Shown here piece by piece: positions 1 through 5,762 of a stretch of DNA of 5,762 nucleotides. Below the pieces are notes generated by a model. That model was not told the origin of the DNA. It worked only from the letters and a program-made list of their open reading frames with translations, and did no database searches. Origin of the DNA: Betaproteobacteria bacterium (GTDB taxonomy: Bacteria > Pseudomonadota > Gammaproteobacteria > Burkholderiales > Burkholderiaceae_C); the NCBI GenBank assembly GCA_025354965.1, contig JANXLW010000027.1:1-5762 (forward strand). The letters run 5' to 3'. Position 1 is the first letter of the stretch; each line of letters starts with the position of its first letter. The translations under genes were made by a program, and so were the position numbers.

Positions 1-491
1 AGCAAAGGATTCAAATCGCGACCATCGGCCGGGATGTCACTCAGGCGCAAAAATGGGTTGGACGTGATCAGCATGAAGAGCAGGAAGCCGACCGCCACCA
101 GGGCCAGCACACCCAGCACCCTGGACACCATCACATCAGGCAATTGGCGGGAAAAAAGCGACACTGCCATCATCCACGAGCACAGCATCAGCAACCACAA
201 CAGCAGCGAGCCTTCATGGCCACCCCAAACGCCGGCAATCCGGTAGATGTCAGGCAGCTTGGAGTTGGAATGCTGCGCCACGTACGAGACTGAAAAGTCG
301 TTGGTAAAAAAGGCATAGGTGAGGCAACCAAAGGAGAACGCTGTCAACGCCCAAAGCGCTTGCGCACCGGGTCTTGCCAGTGCCATCCAGTCGGCGCGCC
401 CGCGCTGGCCACCGATGACGCTCAAGGTACCCAGGGCCAGCGCCACAAACAGCGCAAGAATCAACGCAAAATGACCAATTTCAGGAATCAT
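1..491 (-). CDS. ccmF: Cytochrome c heme lyase subunit CcmF, N-terminal part (cut by window edge)
   Basis: This is the first 163 codons of CcmF, the large polytopic inner-membrane protein that takes heme from holo-CcmE and, with CcmH/CcmI, attaches it to CxxCH motifs of apocytochrome c in the periplasm. The family is about 630-670 residues long, so roughly three quarters is missing beyond position 1. The start MIPEIGHFAL is typical of the family. The conserved block WGGHEGS is at residues 89-95, just after DIYR, and DGRDLNPL is at 156-163 at the edge. Hydrophobic segments lie near residues 6-26, 44-62, 95-112 and 122-143. The WWD heme-handling domain would lie further on and cannot be checked. 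The ATG at 491 is preceded by AGGAG seven bases away. The gene starts 20 bases after the ccmE stop and is the last visible gene of the ccm operon. Identification is firm; only completeness is unknown. Confidence 0.96.
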   Translation of the reverse strand, partial: MIPEIGHFALILALFVALALGTLSVIGGQRGRADWMALARPGAQALWALTAFSFGCLTYAFFTNDFSVSYVAQHSNSKLPDIYRIAGVWGGHEGSLLLWLLMLCSWMMAVSLFSRQLPDVMVSRVLGVLALVAVGFLLFMLITSNPFLRLSDIPADGRDLNPL

Positions 492-498
492 GATGTTT

Positions 499-503
499 CT
501 CCT
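499..503 (-). promoter_or_regulatory. Shine-Dalgarno site for ccmF
   Basis: The minus strand reads AGGAG here, seven bases before the ATG at 491, inside the 20-base gap between the ccmE stop and ccmF. It is the clearest ribosome binding site in the ccm cluster and fixes the ccmF start. It also suggests that CcmF, unlike CcmB and CcmC, does not depend on stop-start overlap for initiation. Confidence 0.75.
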
Positions 504-511
504 AACTCGTC

Positions 512-955
512 TTACTTCAGCGACTTGATGGTTTGCTGGACCGCTGCCTGGTCCAGCGCCTGCTTGGCCTCGGGTGGCATGTAGTTTTCATCGTGCTTGG
601 CCAGCACTTCACTGGCGGTGAACTTGCCATCGGCGTCCATTTTGCCCTGCGCCACAACGCCCTTGCCTTCTTTGAACAGGTCCGGCAGGATACCGGTGTA
701 GCTCACCGGCACTTCTTTCATGGTGTCGGTCACCACAAAGGCCACGGTCAGATTGTCACGCTTGACGGTGCCGGTTTTGACCAGGCCGCCAACCCGAAAG
801 GTTCTGTTTTTCGGTGCCTCGCCCGCAGCCACCTGGGTGGGGGAGAAGAAAAATACCAGATTGCTCTGGAACGCATTGAGTACCAGGTAAGCCGCAATGC
901 CCAACACACCCAGCGCGCCCACAATCAGGCCGGCACGTTTATGACGAGGTTTCAT
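512..955 (-). CDS. ccmE: Periplasmic heme chaperone CcmE
   Basis: CcmE covalently binds heme delivered by the CcmABCD complex and carries it to CcmF for cytochrome c assembly. The 147-residue product has a short basic cytoplasmic N-terminus (MKPRHKRAG), one membrane anchor at about residues 8-27, then a periplasmic OB-fold domain. The heme-attachment motif HDENYMPPE is present, with the covalent-binding histidine at H121 and the axial-ligand tyrosine at Y125 (equivalent to E. coli H130 and Y134). It is therefore the standard His-type CcmE and not the Cys variant known from some other bacteria and archaea. The RVGGLVKTGTVKR segment (54-66) and the VSYTGILPDLF segment (85-95) are family hallmarks. 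The C-terminal tail after the motif is short, 22 residues after Y125. The gene starts 4 bases after the ccmD stop, with AGAGAG 8 bases upstream of its ATG. Confidence 0.98.
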   Translation of the reverse strand: MKPRHKRAGLIVGALGVLGIAAYLVLNAFQSNLVFFFSPTQVAAGEAPKNRTFRVGGLVKTGTVKRDNLTVAFVVTDTMKEVPVSYTGILPDLFKEGKGVVAQGKMDADGKFTASEVLAKHDENYMPPEAKQALDQAAVQQTIKSLK

Positions 956-959
956 GAAT

Positions 960-1130
960 TTATCTCTCTGACAAAAGTTCGCTGCGCAAATTGCGCAGAA
1001 TATTTTTCCGCTGGCTGCGCAGCAACAAGGTCTCGCCCGCCACCACGGCGGCAGTCAAGCCAAAACTGCCCCAGACATAAAAGGCATAGCCTCCCATGGC
1101 GAAAAATTCTCCGACACTATTCCAATGCAT
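960..1130 (-). CDS. ccmD: Heme exporter accessory protein CcmD
   Basis: CcmD is a small single-span inner-membrane protein that holds CcmC and CcmE together and is needed to release holo-CcmE from the CcmABC complex. The product starting at the ATG at 1130 is 56 residues, normal for the family. The signature block MGGYAFYVWGSFG is at residues 12-24. A membrane segment covers about residues 14-36 and is followed by a basic cytoplasmic tail (RSQRKNILRNLR). The frame stays open further upstream, but those codons lie deep inside ccmC and lack CcmD-like sequence, so I use the internal ATG, which has GGAG about nine bases before it. This start overlaps the 3' end of ccmC by 14 bases. The gene is easily missed by automated callers or called too long. 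Confidence 0.93.
   Translation of the reverse strand: MHWNSVGEFFAMGGYAFYVWGSFGLTAAVVAGETLLLRSQRKNILRNLRSELLSER
964..969 (-). promoter_or_regulatory. Shine-Dalgarno-like site for ccmE
   Basis: The minus strand reads AGAGAG, eight bases before the ccmE ATG at 955. It sits within the last two sense codons of ccmD, so ribosomes finishing ccmD end almost on top of the ccmE start. This supports coupled translation of the two genes. Confidence 0.5.
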
Positions 1131-1857
1131 GTTTAACCCACTCCGTATGACGTTCACGTTCGAGAATAATGTTGCGCACCCGCAGCAGTGCAATCGTGAT
1201 CGCATACATCCAGCACGCCACTACCATGATCAGCATGCCCCACAACATGGTGCTGGCCATGGTCGGCGACTTGGTTAGTGATACCGAAGCGCCCTGGTGC
1301 AGCGTGTTCCACCATTTGACCGAAAAATAGATGATAGGCACGTTGACCACGCCCACCAGCGCCAGCACCGCACAGGCCTTGTCGGCACGCCGTGGGTCGT
1401 CGATGCTGGCTTGCAGGGCCAGAAAACCCAGGTACAAAAAGAGCAGGATCAGCTCCGACGTAAGACGCGCATCCCAGACCCACCAGGCACCCCACATCGG
1501 CTTGCCCCACAAGGAGCCGGTGGCCAGCGACAGGAATGCAAACAAGGCACCGGTTGGCGCCAGCGCCGAGGCCATCATGCCCGACAGCCGGGTATTGAAT
1601 GCCAGACCAAAACCGGCCCAGGCCGCCATCACCAGATAAATGAACATCGACATTTGCGAGGCCGGCACATGCACGAAGATGATGCGATAGCCCTCGCCTT
1701 GCTGGGCGTCGGTCGGCGCCACAAAAAACGAAATCCACAAACCCGCCACAGCGAGCACCGTCGCCAATGCGGCAAACCAGGGCCACATGCGGCCAGCCAG
1801 AAAATAGAAGTTCTGCGGCGAGGCAAACTTGAACCAATGAATGTCGCGTAGTTTCAT
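1117..1857 (-). CDS. ccmC: Heme exporter permease subunit CcmC
   Basis: CcmC presents heme to CcmE on the periplasmic face of the inner membrane and is the one CcmABCD subunit strictly needed for heme attachment to CcmE. The 246-residue product has six hydrophobic segments (about 25-47, 60-85, 98-114, 133-151, 161-180 and 203-224). The tryptophan-rich WWD motif runs from W117 to about R131 (WGKPMWGAWWVWDAR). Flanking it are the two conserved histidines that act as heme ligands in the family, H63 in FVHVPA and H187 in TLHQG (E. coli H60 and H184). The length matches the family. The ATG overlaps the ccmB stop in an ATGA junction at 1854-1857, with GAGGA about ten bases upstream. All features expected for function are present. 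Confidence 0.98.
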   Translation of the reverse strand: MKLRDIHWFKFASPQNFYFLAGRMWPWFAALATVLAVAGLWISFFVAPTDAQQGEGYRIIFVHVPASQMSMFIYLVMAAWAGFGLAFNTRLSGMMASALAPTGALFAFLSLATGSLWGKPMWGAWWVWDARLTSELILLFLYLGFLALQASIDDPRRADKACAVLALVGVVNVPIIYFSVKWWNTLHQGASVSLTKSPTMASTMLWGMLIMVVACWMYAITIALLRVRNIILERERHTEWVKHALE

Positions 1858-2537
1858 TCCAGGGAAATCCTCAAGGCTGTCGTGGTGGCCAATGGCGCAA
1901 AAAATGCCGAGAGCACCAGCAATGCCGCCAGCAATGACAGGTGACCGCTAAAACCCAGGCCGGCGGCGTCGGCTTCCACTGCACCGGCGCCAAATATCAG
2001 CACAGGAATATACAGTGGCAGGATTAACAGTGACAACAATACCCCTGCACCGCGCACACCCAATGTCAGAGCGGCGCCAATGCTGCCAATCAGACTCAAG
2101 GTTGGCGTCCCCAGCAGCAGAGTCAACATCAAAATACCCAGCGCCCGGGACTCCAGTCCGAACTGCAATCCGAGTACCGGCGCCATCAGAACCAATGGCA
2201 GACCCGAGAGCAAAAAGTGCGACAACGCCTTGGACACCACCAGCAAGCCCATCGGTGTACTCGACAGCGCCATCTGCTCAAGTGAGCCATCGGCATAGTC
2301 GGTGGCAAACAGGCGCTGCAAGGACAGCATCGCCGCCAGCAAGGCACTGACCCACAACACGCCAGGCGCCATGCGCAGCAACAGCGCCGATTCCGGACCG
2401 ACACCGAGCGGAAACAAACTGGCGATAACAACAAAAAATACCAGCGGCGTCAGCACTTCGCCCTTTTGCCGCAACGCCACGGAGAACTCGCGTCGCAGCA
2501 CCGCCAGCATGACACTTGGCAGTCCCAGCTTTCTCAT
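1854..2537 (-). CDS. ccmB: Heme exporter permease subunit CcmB
   Basis: CcmB is the second membrane subunit of the CcmABCD ABC-type complex. It pairs with the ATPase CcmA, whose ATP hydrolysis drives release of heme-loaded CcmE. The 227-residue product is of family length and contains about six hydrophobic segments. The N-terminal RREFSVALRQKGEVLTPLVFF block (15-35), the FATDYADGSLEQM motif (77-89, a likely contact with the ATPase) and the LLILPLYIPVLIFG block (169-182) are hallmarks of CcmB. The ATG at 2537 overlaps the ccmA stop in an ATGA junction (2534-2537) and has GGA about nine bases upstream. The stop overlaps the ccmC start in the same way. These overlaps indicate tight translational coupling and probably matched stoichiometry within the complex. 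Confidence 0.97.
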   Translation of the reverse strand: MRKLGLPSVMLAVLRREFSVALRQKGEVLTPLVFFVVIASLFPLGVGPESALLLRMAPGVLWVSALLAAMLSLQRLFATDYADGSLEQMALSSTPMGLLVVSKALSHFLLSGLPLVLMAPVLGLQFGLESRALGILMLTLLLGTPTLSLIGSIGAALTLGVRGAGVLLSLLILPLYIPVLIFGAGAVEADAAGLGFSGHLSLLAALLVLSAFFAPLATTTALRISLE

Positions 2538-3232
2538 GCGCGCAATTCCAGCAACTGGGCCGGCACGGCGCCGATACCCACCAACTGGTGACTGGTCAAA
2601 ACCGCCAGTCCGCCCCTGCCCAGATGCTCTGCCACCAGGTCGGCCAGCATACGAACCCCCGACTCATCCATCGCCACAAAAGGCTCGTCCAGCACCCACA
2701 AGCGGGCCTGGCTTAACGCGAGCCGGGACAAGGCGACGCGCCGTTTTTGCCCCTGCGACAAATGCCTTACCAATTGCCCGCCACGCCCGCGCACGCCAAA
2801 GTGCGTCAGTACGTCGTCCATTTGCGACGGCTCCGGGGCAGTGCCACCCAAGGCGGCGTTGAACACCATGTTCTCGTTGACAGTCATCGATTCCTGGAGG
2901 GCATTGAGATGGCCCAAATAGCAAAGGTCCTGGCGATAGGCGTCGCGCTGAGAGTGAATGGGCGCACCGTTCCAGAAAATATTGCCGGAATCGATCGGTG
3001 CCAAACCGCACACCATGCGCAGCAAACTTGTTTTCCCGACGCCATTGGCACCGGTAACATACAGCCATCGCCCGGCTTCAAGAACACAATCAATGCCCTG
3101 AAAAAGTTGCCGCCCTCCCCGACTACAACCAAGCTTGGAAAATGAGAGAGTCGGCGCAGTGTTCAAATCTTGATTGTTGAAAAAGAGTGAGCCAATTTTA
3201 CGGCAAGGGTGCGTCCGGCCATTGACCTTCAT
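2534..3232 (-). CDS. ccmA: Heme exporter ATP-binding subunit CcmA
   Basis: CcmA is the cytoplasmic ABC ATPase of the CcmABCD complex. Numbered from the ATG at 3232 (232 residues), Walker A GANGVGKT is at 61-68, the ABC signature LSQGQKRR at 158-165, Walker B LWVLDEP at 178-184 with its catalytic glutamate, and the switch histidine is in TSHQ at about 215. The usual Q-loop position reads YLGHLNA, as in E. coli CcmA, which has IGHQPG there. The domain proper starts at about residue 28 (LSFSKLGCSRGGRQLF), so this start leaves an extension of about 27 residues lacking in typical 200-215-residue CcmA. An in-frame TTG at 3166 would give a 210-residue protein of usual size. Neither start has a good ribosome binding site. 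Identity and stop are certain; the start is not. The stop overlaps ccmB by four bases. Confidence 0.93.
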   Translation of the reverse strand: MKVNGRTHPCRKIGSLFFNNQDLNTAPTLSFSKLGCSRGGRQLFQGIDCVLEAGRWLYVTGANGVGKTSLLRMVCGLAPIDSGNIFWNGAPIHSQRDAYRQDLCYLGHLNALQESMTVNENMVFNAALGGTAPEPSQMDDVLTHFGVRGRGGQLVRHLSQGQKRRVALSRLALSQARLWVLDEPFVAMDESGVRMLADLVAEHLGRGGLAVLTSHQLVGIGAVPAQLLELRA

Positions 3233-3285
3233 CAAAACTTTACGCCCACCCTAATCCTCTGCTGGTCACTCGGGAATTTTGCGGT

Positions 3286-4848
3286 TTAGTTGTAATACCT
3301 TGTCACAAAGTCTTCAAATGTGCCCTGTTCCTGGGCCTCCAATCGCTGCTGCTCCAGCAACGAGTCTTGCACGCTGGTCGCAAATTTGGCTTTGCCAGCT
3401 TCGTCAAGAGGTTGCGCCAGCAATTCGCGCTGGTGCTGCTGCGACTGCTGCAATGTGAAATTGAAAAAGCCGCCCGCTTGCCGCGCCCCGGCAAGCACCT
3501 GCGCCGAGGGCGTGCTGTCAGGCTGGTCAACGCGCTCGCGCAAACCTTGCAGCGTGGTGCAGTAGCGCGTGCCGCCATAGGCTGCGTCCAGCATTTCGGC
3601 AAACGGTTGCATGTCGTCAAACAACTCATGCGCCAGTGGCCGAAACGGCTGCTCACGGTTGTGCGCCAGCAGATGCAGATCGGGCTGGCGACCCTGGTTG
3701 ACGATACGGCGTTTGTTTTCATCGTTCTCGCTTTGCTCGCGGCTGGTGATGGGCGGACTGTCGCGAAACAAACACATCAGCAACAACACATCGGCAAACG
3801 TGCCTTGCTCCGGGGTGATGCCAATGGCAACAAAAGGGTTCAGGTCAAACAGGCGCATTTCGACATATTCAACGCCGTAGCGCTGCAGCGCCTCGGCCGG
3901 GCGCTCACCCTGTTTGCCGATGCGCTTGGGGCGCATGCCGGCATAAAACTCGTTTTCAATCTGCAGCAGGTTGGCATTGAGTTGCTTCCAGCGGGGGCCG
4001 TCCCGAACACCGATTTCTTCATAAAACGGATCCGGCGTGCGGATAGCGGCTTCCAGCGCCTGCGTGTACTCGGCCAGTGAATTGACACTCACGTGCAGGT
4101 TGGCCTGCGCCCGGTTGTGGTAACCCAGATCGCTCATGCGCAAGCTGGTGGCGTACGGTCCATAGCGGGTGCCGGGTACCAGTTCCGGCAACTCCGACGG
4201 CTGCCCCTGCAAAAACGACTCACAGATGGCGGGAGAGGCACCAAACAGATAAGGGATCAGCCAGCCATAGCGCTGAAAATTTCGGATCAAACCGAAATAA
4301 CGTTCGCTCACAAATTCTTCCAACCGGCCGGTGCCCGGACAACAATCCTGCAACGCCAGCCAGAAGTCCGCTGGCAAGGACCAGTTGTAATGCGCGCCGG
4401 CAATCGTCTGCATCTTGCGGCCGTAGCGCAGCCCCAAGCCTTCGCGGTACACGGTCTTGAAGCGGGCGGCGTTCGAGCTGCCGTAATCGGCAATCGGGAT
4501 GTCTTTGTCGTCACCCAGCACACAGGGCATGGAGCCCGCCCACATCGTCTCGCCAGCCAGATGCGGCGCAACGTAACGATGGATGTCACGCAAAAACTGC
4601 AGAGGAAATTGCGGGTCCTGCGATGGCGGCGTGATGAACTCCAGCAGCGCCTCGGCGTAATCGGTGGTGATCCACGGGTGCGTCAGCTTGGCGCCCAGTG
4701 CCAGCGGGTGCGGCGTTTGGGCCAACCGGCCAGCGGGGTCAACGCGCAGGCACTCGCGCTCGTAGCCACGCGTAATTCCGCGCAATACTTGCGCCCGGCC
4801 GCTGGTGGAAAATTGCTGGACGGCGTCACAGCAAGTGAACTTCAACAT
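3286..4848 (-). CDS. gshA: Glutamate-cysteine ligase, E. coli (GshA) type
   Basis: This enzyme joins L-glutamate and L-cysteine through the gamma-carboxyl group using ATP, the first and usually rate-limiting step of glutathione synthesis in the cytoplasm. The product is 520 residues, close to E. coli GshA (518). Conserved blocks in order are ITRGYERECLRV (25-36), with acidic residues expected to bind metal, LTHPWITTDYAEALLEFITP (55-74), MWAGSMPC (102-109), SSNAARFKTVYREGL (124-138), MQTIAGAHYNWSLP (146-159), RPKRIGKQGERPAEAL (306-321) and GVEYVEMRLFDLNPF (325-339). The frame is open 38 codons further upstream, but that part overlaps the preceding gene out of frame and is not GshA-like, so the start is the ATG at 4848 (MLKFTCC). 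Its ribosome site is weak (purine-rich AGAAGAGAAAG). Vicinal cysteine pairs occur at C6-C7 and C169-C170. The gene precedes ccmA on the same strand with no visible terminator. Confidence 0.96.
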   Translation of the reverse strand: MLKFTCCDAVQQFSTSGRAQVLRGITRGYERECLRVDPAGRLAQTPHPLALGAKLTHPWITTDYAEALLEFITPPSQDPQFPLQFLRDIHRYVAPHLAGETMWAGSMPCVLGDDKDIPIADYGSSNAARFKTVYREGLGLRYGRKMQTIAGAHYNWSLPADFWLALQDCCPGTGRLEEFVSERYFGLIRNFQRYGWLIPYLFGASPAICESFLQGQPSELPELVPGTRYGPYATSLRMSDLGYHNRAQANLHVSVNSLAEYTQALEAAIRTPDPFYEEIGVRDGPRWKQLNANLLQIENEFYAGMRPKRIGKQGERPAEALQRYGVEYVEMRLFDLNPFVAIGITPEQGTFADVLLLMCLFRDSPPITSREQSENDENKRRIVNQGRQPDLHLLAHNREQPFRPLAHELFDDMQPFAEMLDAAYGGTRYCTTLQGLRERVDQPDSTPSAQVLAGARQAGGFFNFTLQQSQQHQRELLAQPLDEAGKAKFATSVQDSLLEQQRLEAQEQGTFEDFVTRYYN

Positions 4849-4909
4849 GGCATCTTGCTTTCTCTTCTCAACAGAACGGCAGGCAGTATGGCAGTATTTT
4901 TGAAGTGCA
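4849..4909 (-). promoter_or_regulatory. Intergenic leader upstream of gshA
   Basis: These 61 bases separate the hydrolase stop from the gshA start. The minus strand is A/T-richer than its flanks near the hydrolase end (TTCAAAAATACTG) and becomes purine-rich just before gshA. I find no hairpin followed by a T-run that would stop transcription from the hydrolase gene, and no convincing -35/-10 pair. The only structure is an 8-base tandem duplication, listed separately. A weak promoter or simple read-through are both possible. Confidence 0.3.
4882..4897. repeat. Perfect tandem duplication of 8 bases in the gshA leader
   Basis: The plus strand reads GGCAGTAT twice in direct succession (ATACTGCC twice on the coding strand), preceded by a further partial copy GGCAG overlapping its first bases. 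It lies 34-49 bases upstream of the gshA ATG. It could be a slippage product or a pair of half-sites for a regulator; nothing in the sequence distinguishes these. Confidence 0.6.
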
Positions 4910-5762
4910 TCACTCCCTGGGCAACGCCTTGAGCACGTCCACGACAAACGCGCAGGCATCAAACTGGCTCTTCTTGAAGGTCCAGCCCAAACGCACGATG
5001 ACTGCCTCGCGCGACGGCACCATGGCCACCACTTGGCCCCAGTGCCCCATCATCGCCACAGTGTCCGCAGGCACGCCGACGTAGCCCTTGCATTCGCCCG
5101 CCACCGGGTTGCCGATGCGCCAGGTGTGCGCGCCATAGCCTTGACCTTCACCTTGCGCCGTTGACGGCGTGCCGGCAAGCTTGAGCCAACCCGGCGGCAG
5201 CACTTGCACGTCGCCCCAGCGCCCGTCCTTTAGCATCAATTGGCCCAGGCGCGCCCAGTCGCCCGTGCTGGCCCAAACGTAAGACGAGCCGACCCAGTTG
5301 CCGTTGCTGTCGGTTTCCAGCACCGCACTGCTGGCGCCAATCGGCTCGAACAAAGCTTTGCTCGGGTAGGCCCAATAGTCGGCATCGCTGATGAAACGTC
5401 CGCGCGCCACACCCGCCATCAGATTGGCCGTAGCGCTCAGGTAACGCCAGCGGGAGCCGGGCGCGGCCTGCGCCGGGGACTGCGCTGCAAAGGCCGCCAC
5501 GTCAGGCTGCCCCCACAGCATCCTGGGCACCGAGCCCCAGGGGTCATAGTCTTCCGTGCTGGCCAGGCCGTCGCGCATGTACAGCAGGTCGGATACCTTG
5601 ATGTTTTTGCGGCCATCCGTGCGCCAGGCGGCAACCCATGCCGGCTCGCGCGCGCGGAAAAAGGCGTCCACAACCGCTGAATCCAAAGACAGATGGGTGT
5701 CGGCGGCGAGCTTGTACATGAGCATGCCGGTCACTGTTTTGGCCATCGACCAGCCATGCAAC
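4910..5762 (-). CDS. Serine hydrolase, class C beta-lactamase-like (partial, N-terminus outside window)
   Basis: This is the 3' part (283 residues) of a COG1680-type serine hydrolase, a fold shared by class C beta-lactamases, DD-peptidases, esterases and 6-aminohexanoate-dimer hydrolase. The reading frame continues past the right edge: the TTG at 5761 encodes an internal leucine of LHGWSMAKT and is not a start. Counting it as residue 1, the nucleophile motif S-x-x-K is S5-MA-K8, the second motif is Y107-L-S109 (YLSATAN) and the third, replacing KTG, is H240-W-G242. The segment YVWASTGDWARLGQLML (161-177) is typical of the NylB-like branch. Any signal peptide would lie in the missing part. The substrate cannot be told from sequence; a true antibiotic-resistance enzyme is less likely than an esterase, amidase or peptidase. 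The stop lies 61 bases upstream of gshA on the same strand. The catalytic set looks intact. Confidence 0.9.
   Translation of the reverse strand, partial: LHGWSMAKTVTGMLMYKLAADTHLSLDSAVVDAFFRAREPAWVAAWRTDGRKNIKVSDLLYMRDGLASTEDYDPWGSVPRMLWGQPDVAAFAAQSPAQAAPGSRWRYLSATANLMAGVARGRFISDADYWAYPSKALFEPIGASSAVLETDSNGNWVGSSYVWASTGDWARLGQLMLKDGRWGDVQVLPPGWLKLAGTPSTAQGEGQGYGAHTWRIGNPVAGECKGYVGVPADTVAMMGHWGQVVAMVPSREAVIVRLGWTFKKSQFDACAFVVDVLKALPRE

Noticed and set aside
533..1150. 205-codon open frame on the plus strand opposite ccmE and ccmD
   Set aside because: It covers two firmly identified genes in antisense and yields a His/Arg-rich product without domain features.
1154..1837. 227-codon alternative frame on the minus strand inside ccmC
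   Set aside because: It shares the DNA with CcmC, whose WWD motif and both histidines are intact in the other frame; the product is Gly/Cys-rich shadow sequence.
3233..3285. Possible rho-independent terminator or promoter between gshA and ccmA
   Set aside because: No GC-rich inverted repeat with a T-run and no acceptable -35/-10 pair could be found by eye.
3367..4080. 237-codon open frame on the plus strand opposite gshA
   Set aside because: It is exactly antisense to a full, well-conserved GshA; the product has no recognisable domain and its length follows from the GC-rich codon pattern of the real gene.
4093..4932. 279-codon open frame on the plus strand opposite the N-terminal half of gshA
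   Set aside because: Same reason: antisense shadow of gshA, no family resemblance, and it runs across the real intergenic gap into the hydrolase stop.
4849..4962. Upstream extension of gshA to an ATG at 4962 (558 residues)
   Set aside because: The extra 38 residues overlap the hydrolase 3' end out of frame, include the intergenic gap, and do not resemble GshA, which normally begins near the ATG at 4848.
5759..5761. TTG at 5761 as the start of the serine hydrolase
   Set aside because: It lies four codons before the catalytic serine, whereas the family has a substantial N-terminal region before SxxK; the frame is open to the window edge, so this is an internal leucine.
1..5762. A novel defence, mobile or regulatory system
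   Set aside because: All coding capacity is taken by known families in conventional order; there are no integrases, transposases, repeats arrays or unassigned genes.

Overview
The window is a compact stretch of chromosome-like, moderately GC-rich proteobacterial DNA in which every convincing gene lies on the minus strand. Read in the direction of transcription (right to left) the order is: a serine beta-lactamase-like hydrolase (3' part only), gshA, ccmA, ccmB, ccmC, ccmD, ccmE, and the first 163 codons of ccmF. Gene content and protein style fit a betaproteobacterium, perhaps of the Burkholderiales/Comamonadaceae type. That placement comes from general familiarity with these families and was not tested by a search.

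Positions 1-3232 carry the System I cytochrome c maturation (Ccm) genes in canonical order. CcmA (ATPase), CcmB and CcmC (membrane subunits) and CcmD (small tethering protein) form the complex that loads heme onto the periplasmic chaperone CcmE. CcmF, cut by the left edge, passes that heme to apocytochrome c. The key residues are present: Walker A/B and signature motif in CcmA, the WWD motif and two flanking histidines in CcmC, and the HDENY heme-attachment motif in CcmE. The genes are tightly packed: 4-base ATGA overlaps at ccmA/ccmB and ccmB/ccmC, a 14-base overlap at ccmC/ccmD, and gaps of 4 bases (ccmD/ccmE) and 20 bases (ccmE/ccmF). This is one translationally coupled operon.

Positions 3286-4848 encode a full-length E. 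coli-type glutamate-cysteine ligase (GshA), the first enzyme of glutathione synthesis. It lies 53-119 bases upstream of ccmA, depending on which ccmA start is used, on the same strand and with no visible terminator between them. Co-transcription is therefore possible. Glutathione metabolism and cytochrome c maturation both depend on thiol redox state, but a functional link is only an inference here.

Positions 4910-5762 hold the C-terminal 283 residues of a class C-like serine hydrolase with SMAK, YLS and HWG motifs; its N-terminus lies beyond the right edge. The 61-base gap between it and gshA contains a perfect 8-base tandem duplication.

There is no stretch over about 120 bases without a gene. 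I see no RNA genes, mobile elements, CRISPR or phage features. This is mainly ordinary core-metabolism sequence. The points worth a second look are the ccmA start, the gshA-ccm linkage and the type of GshA.
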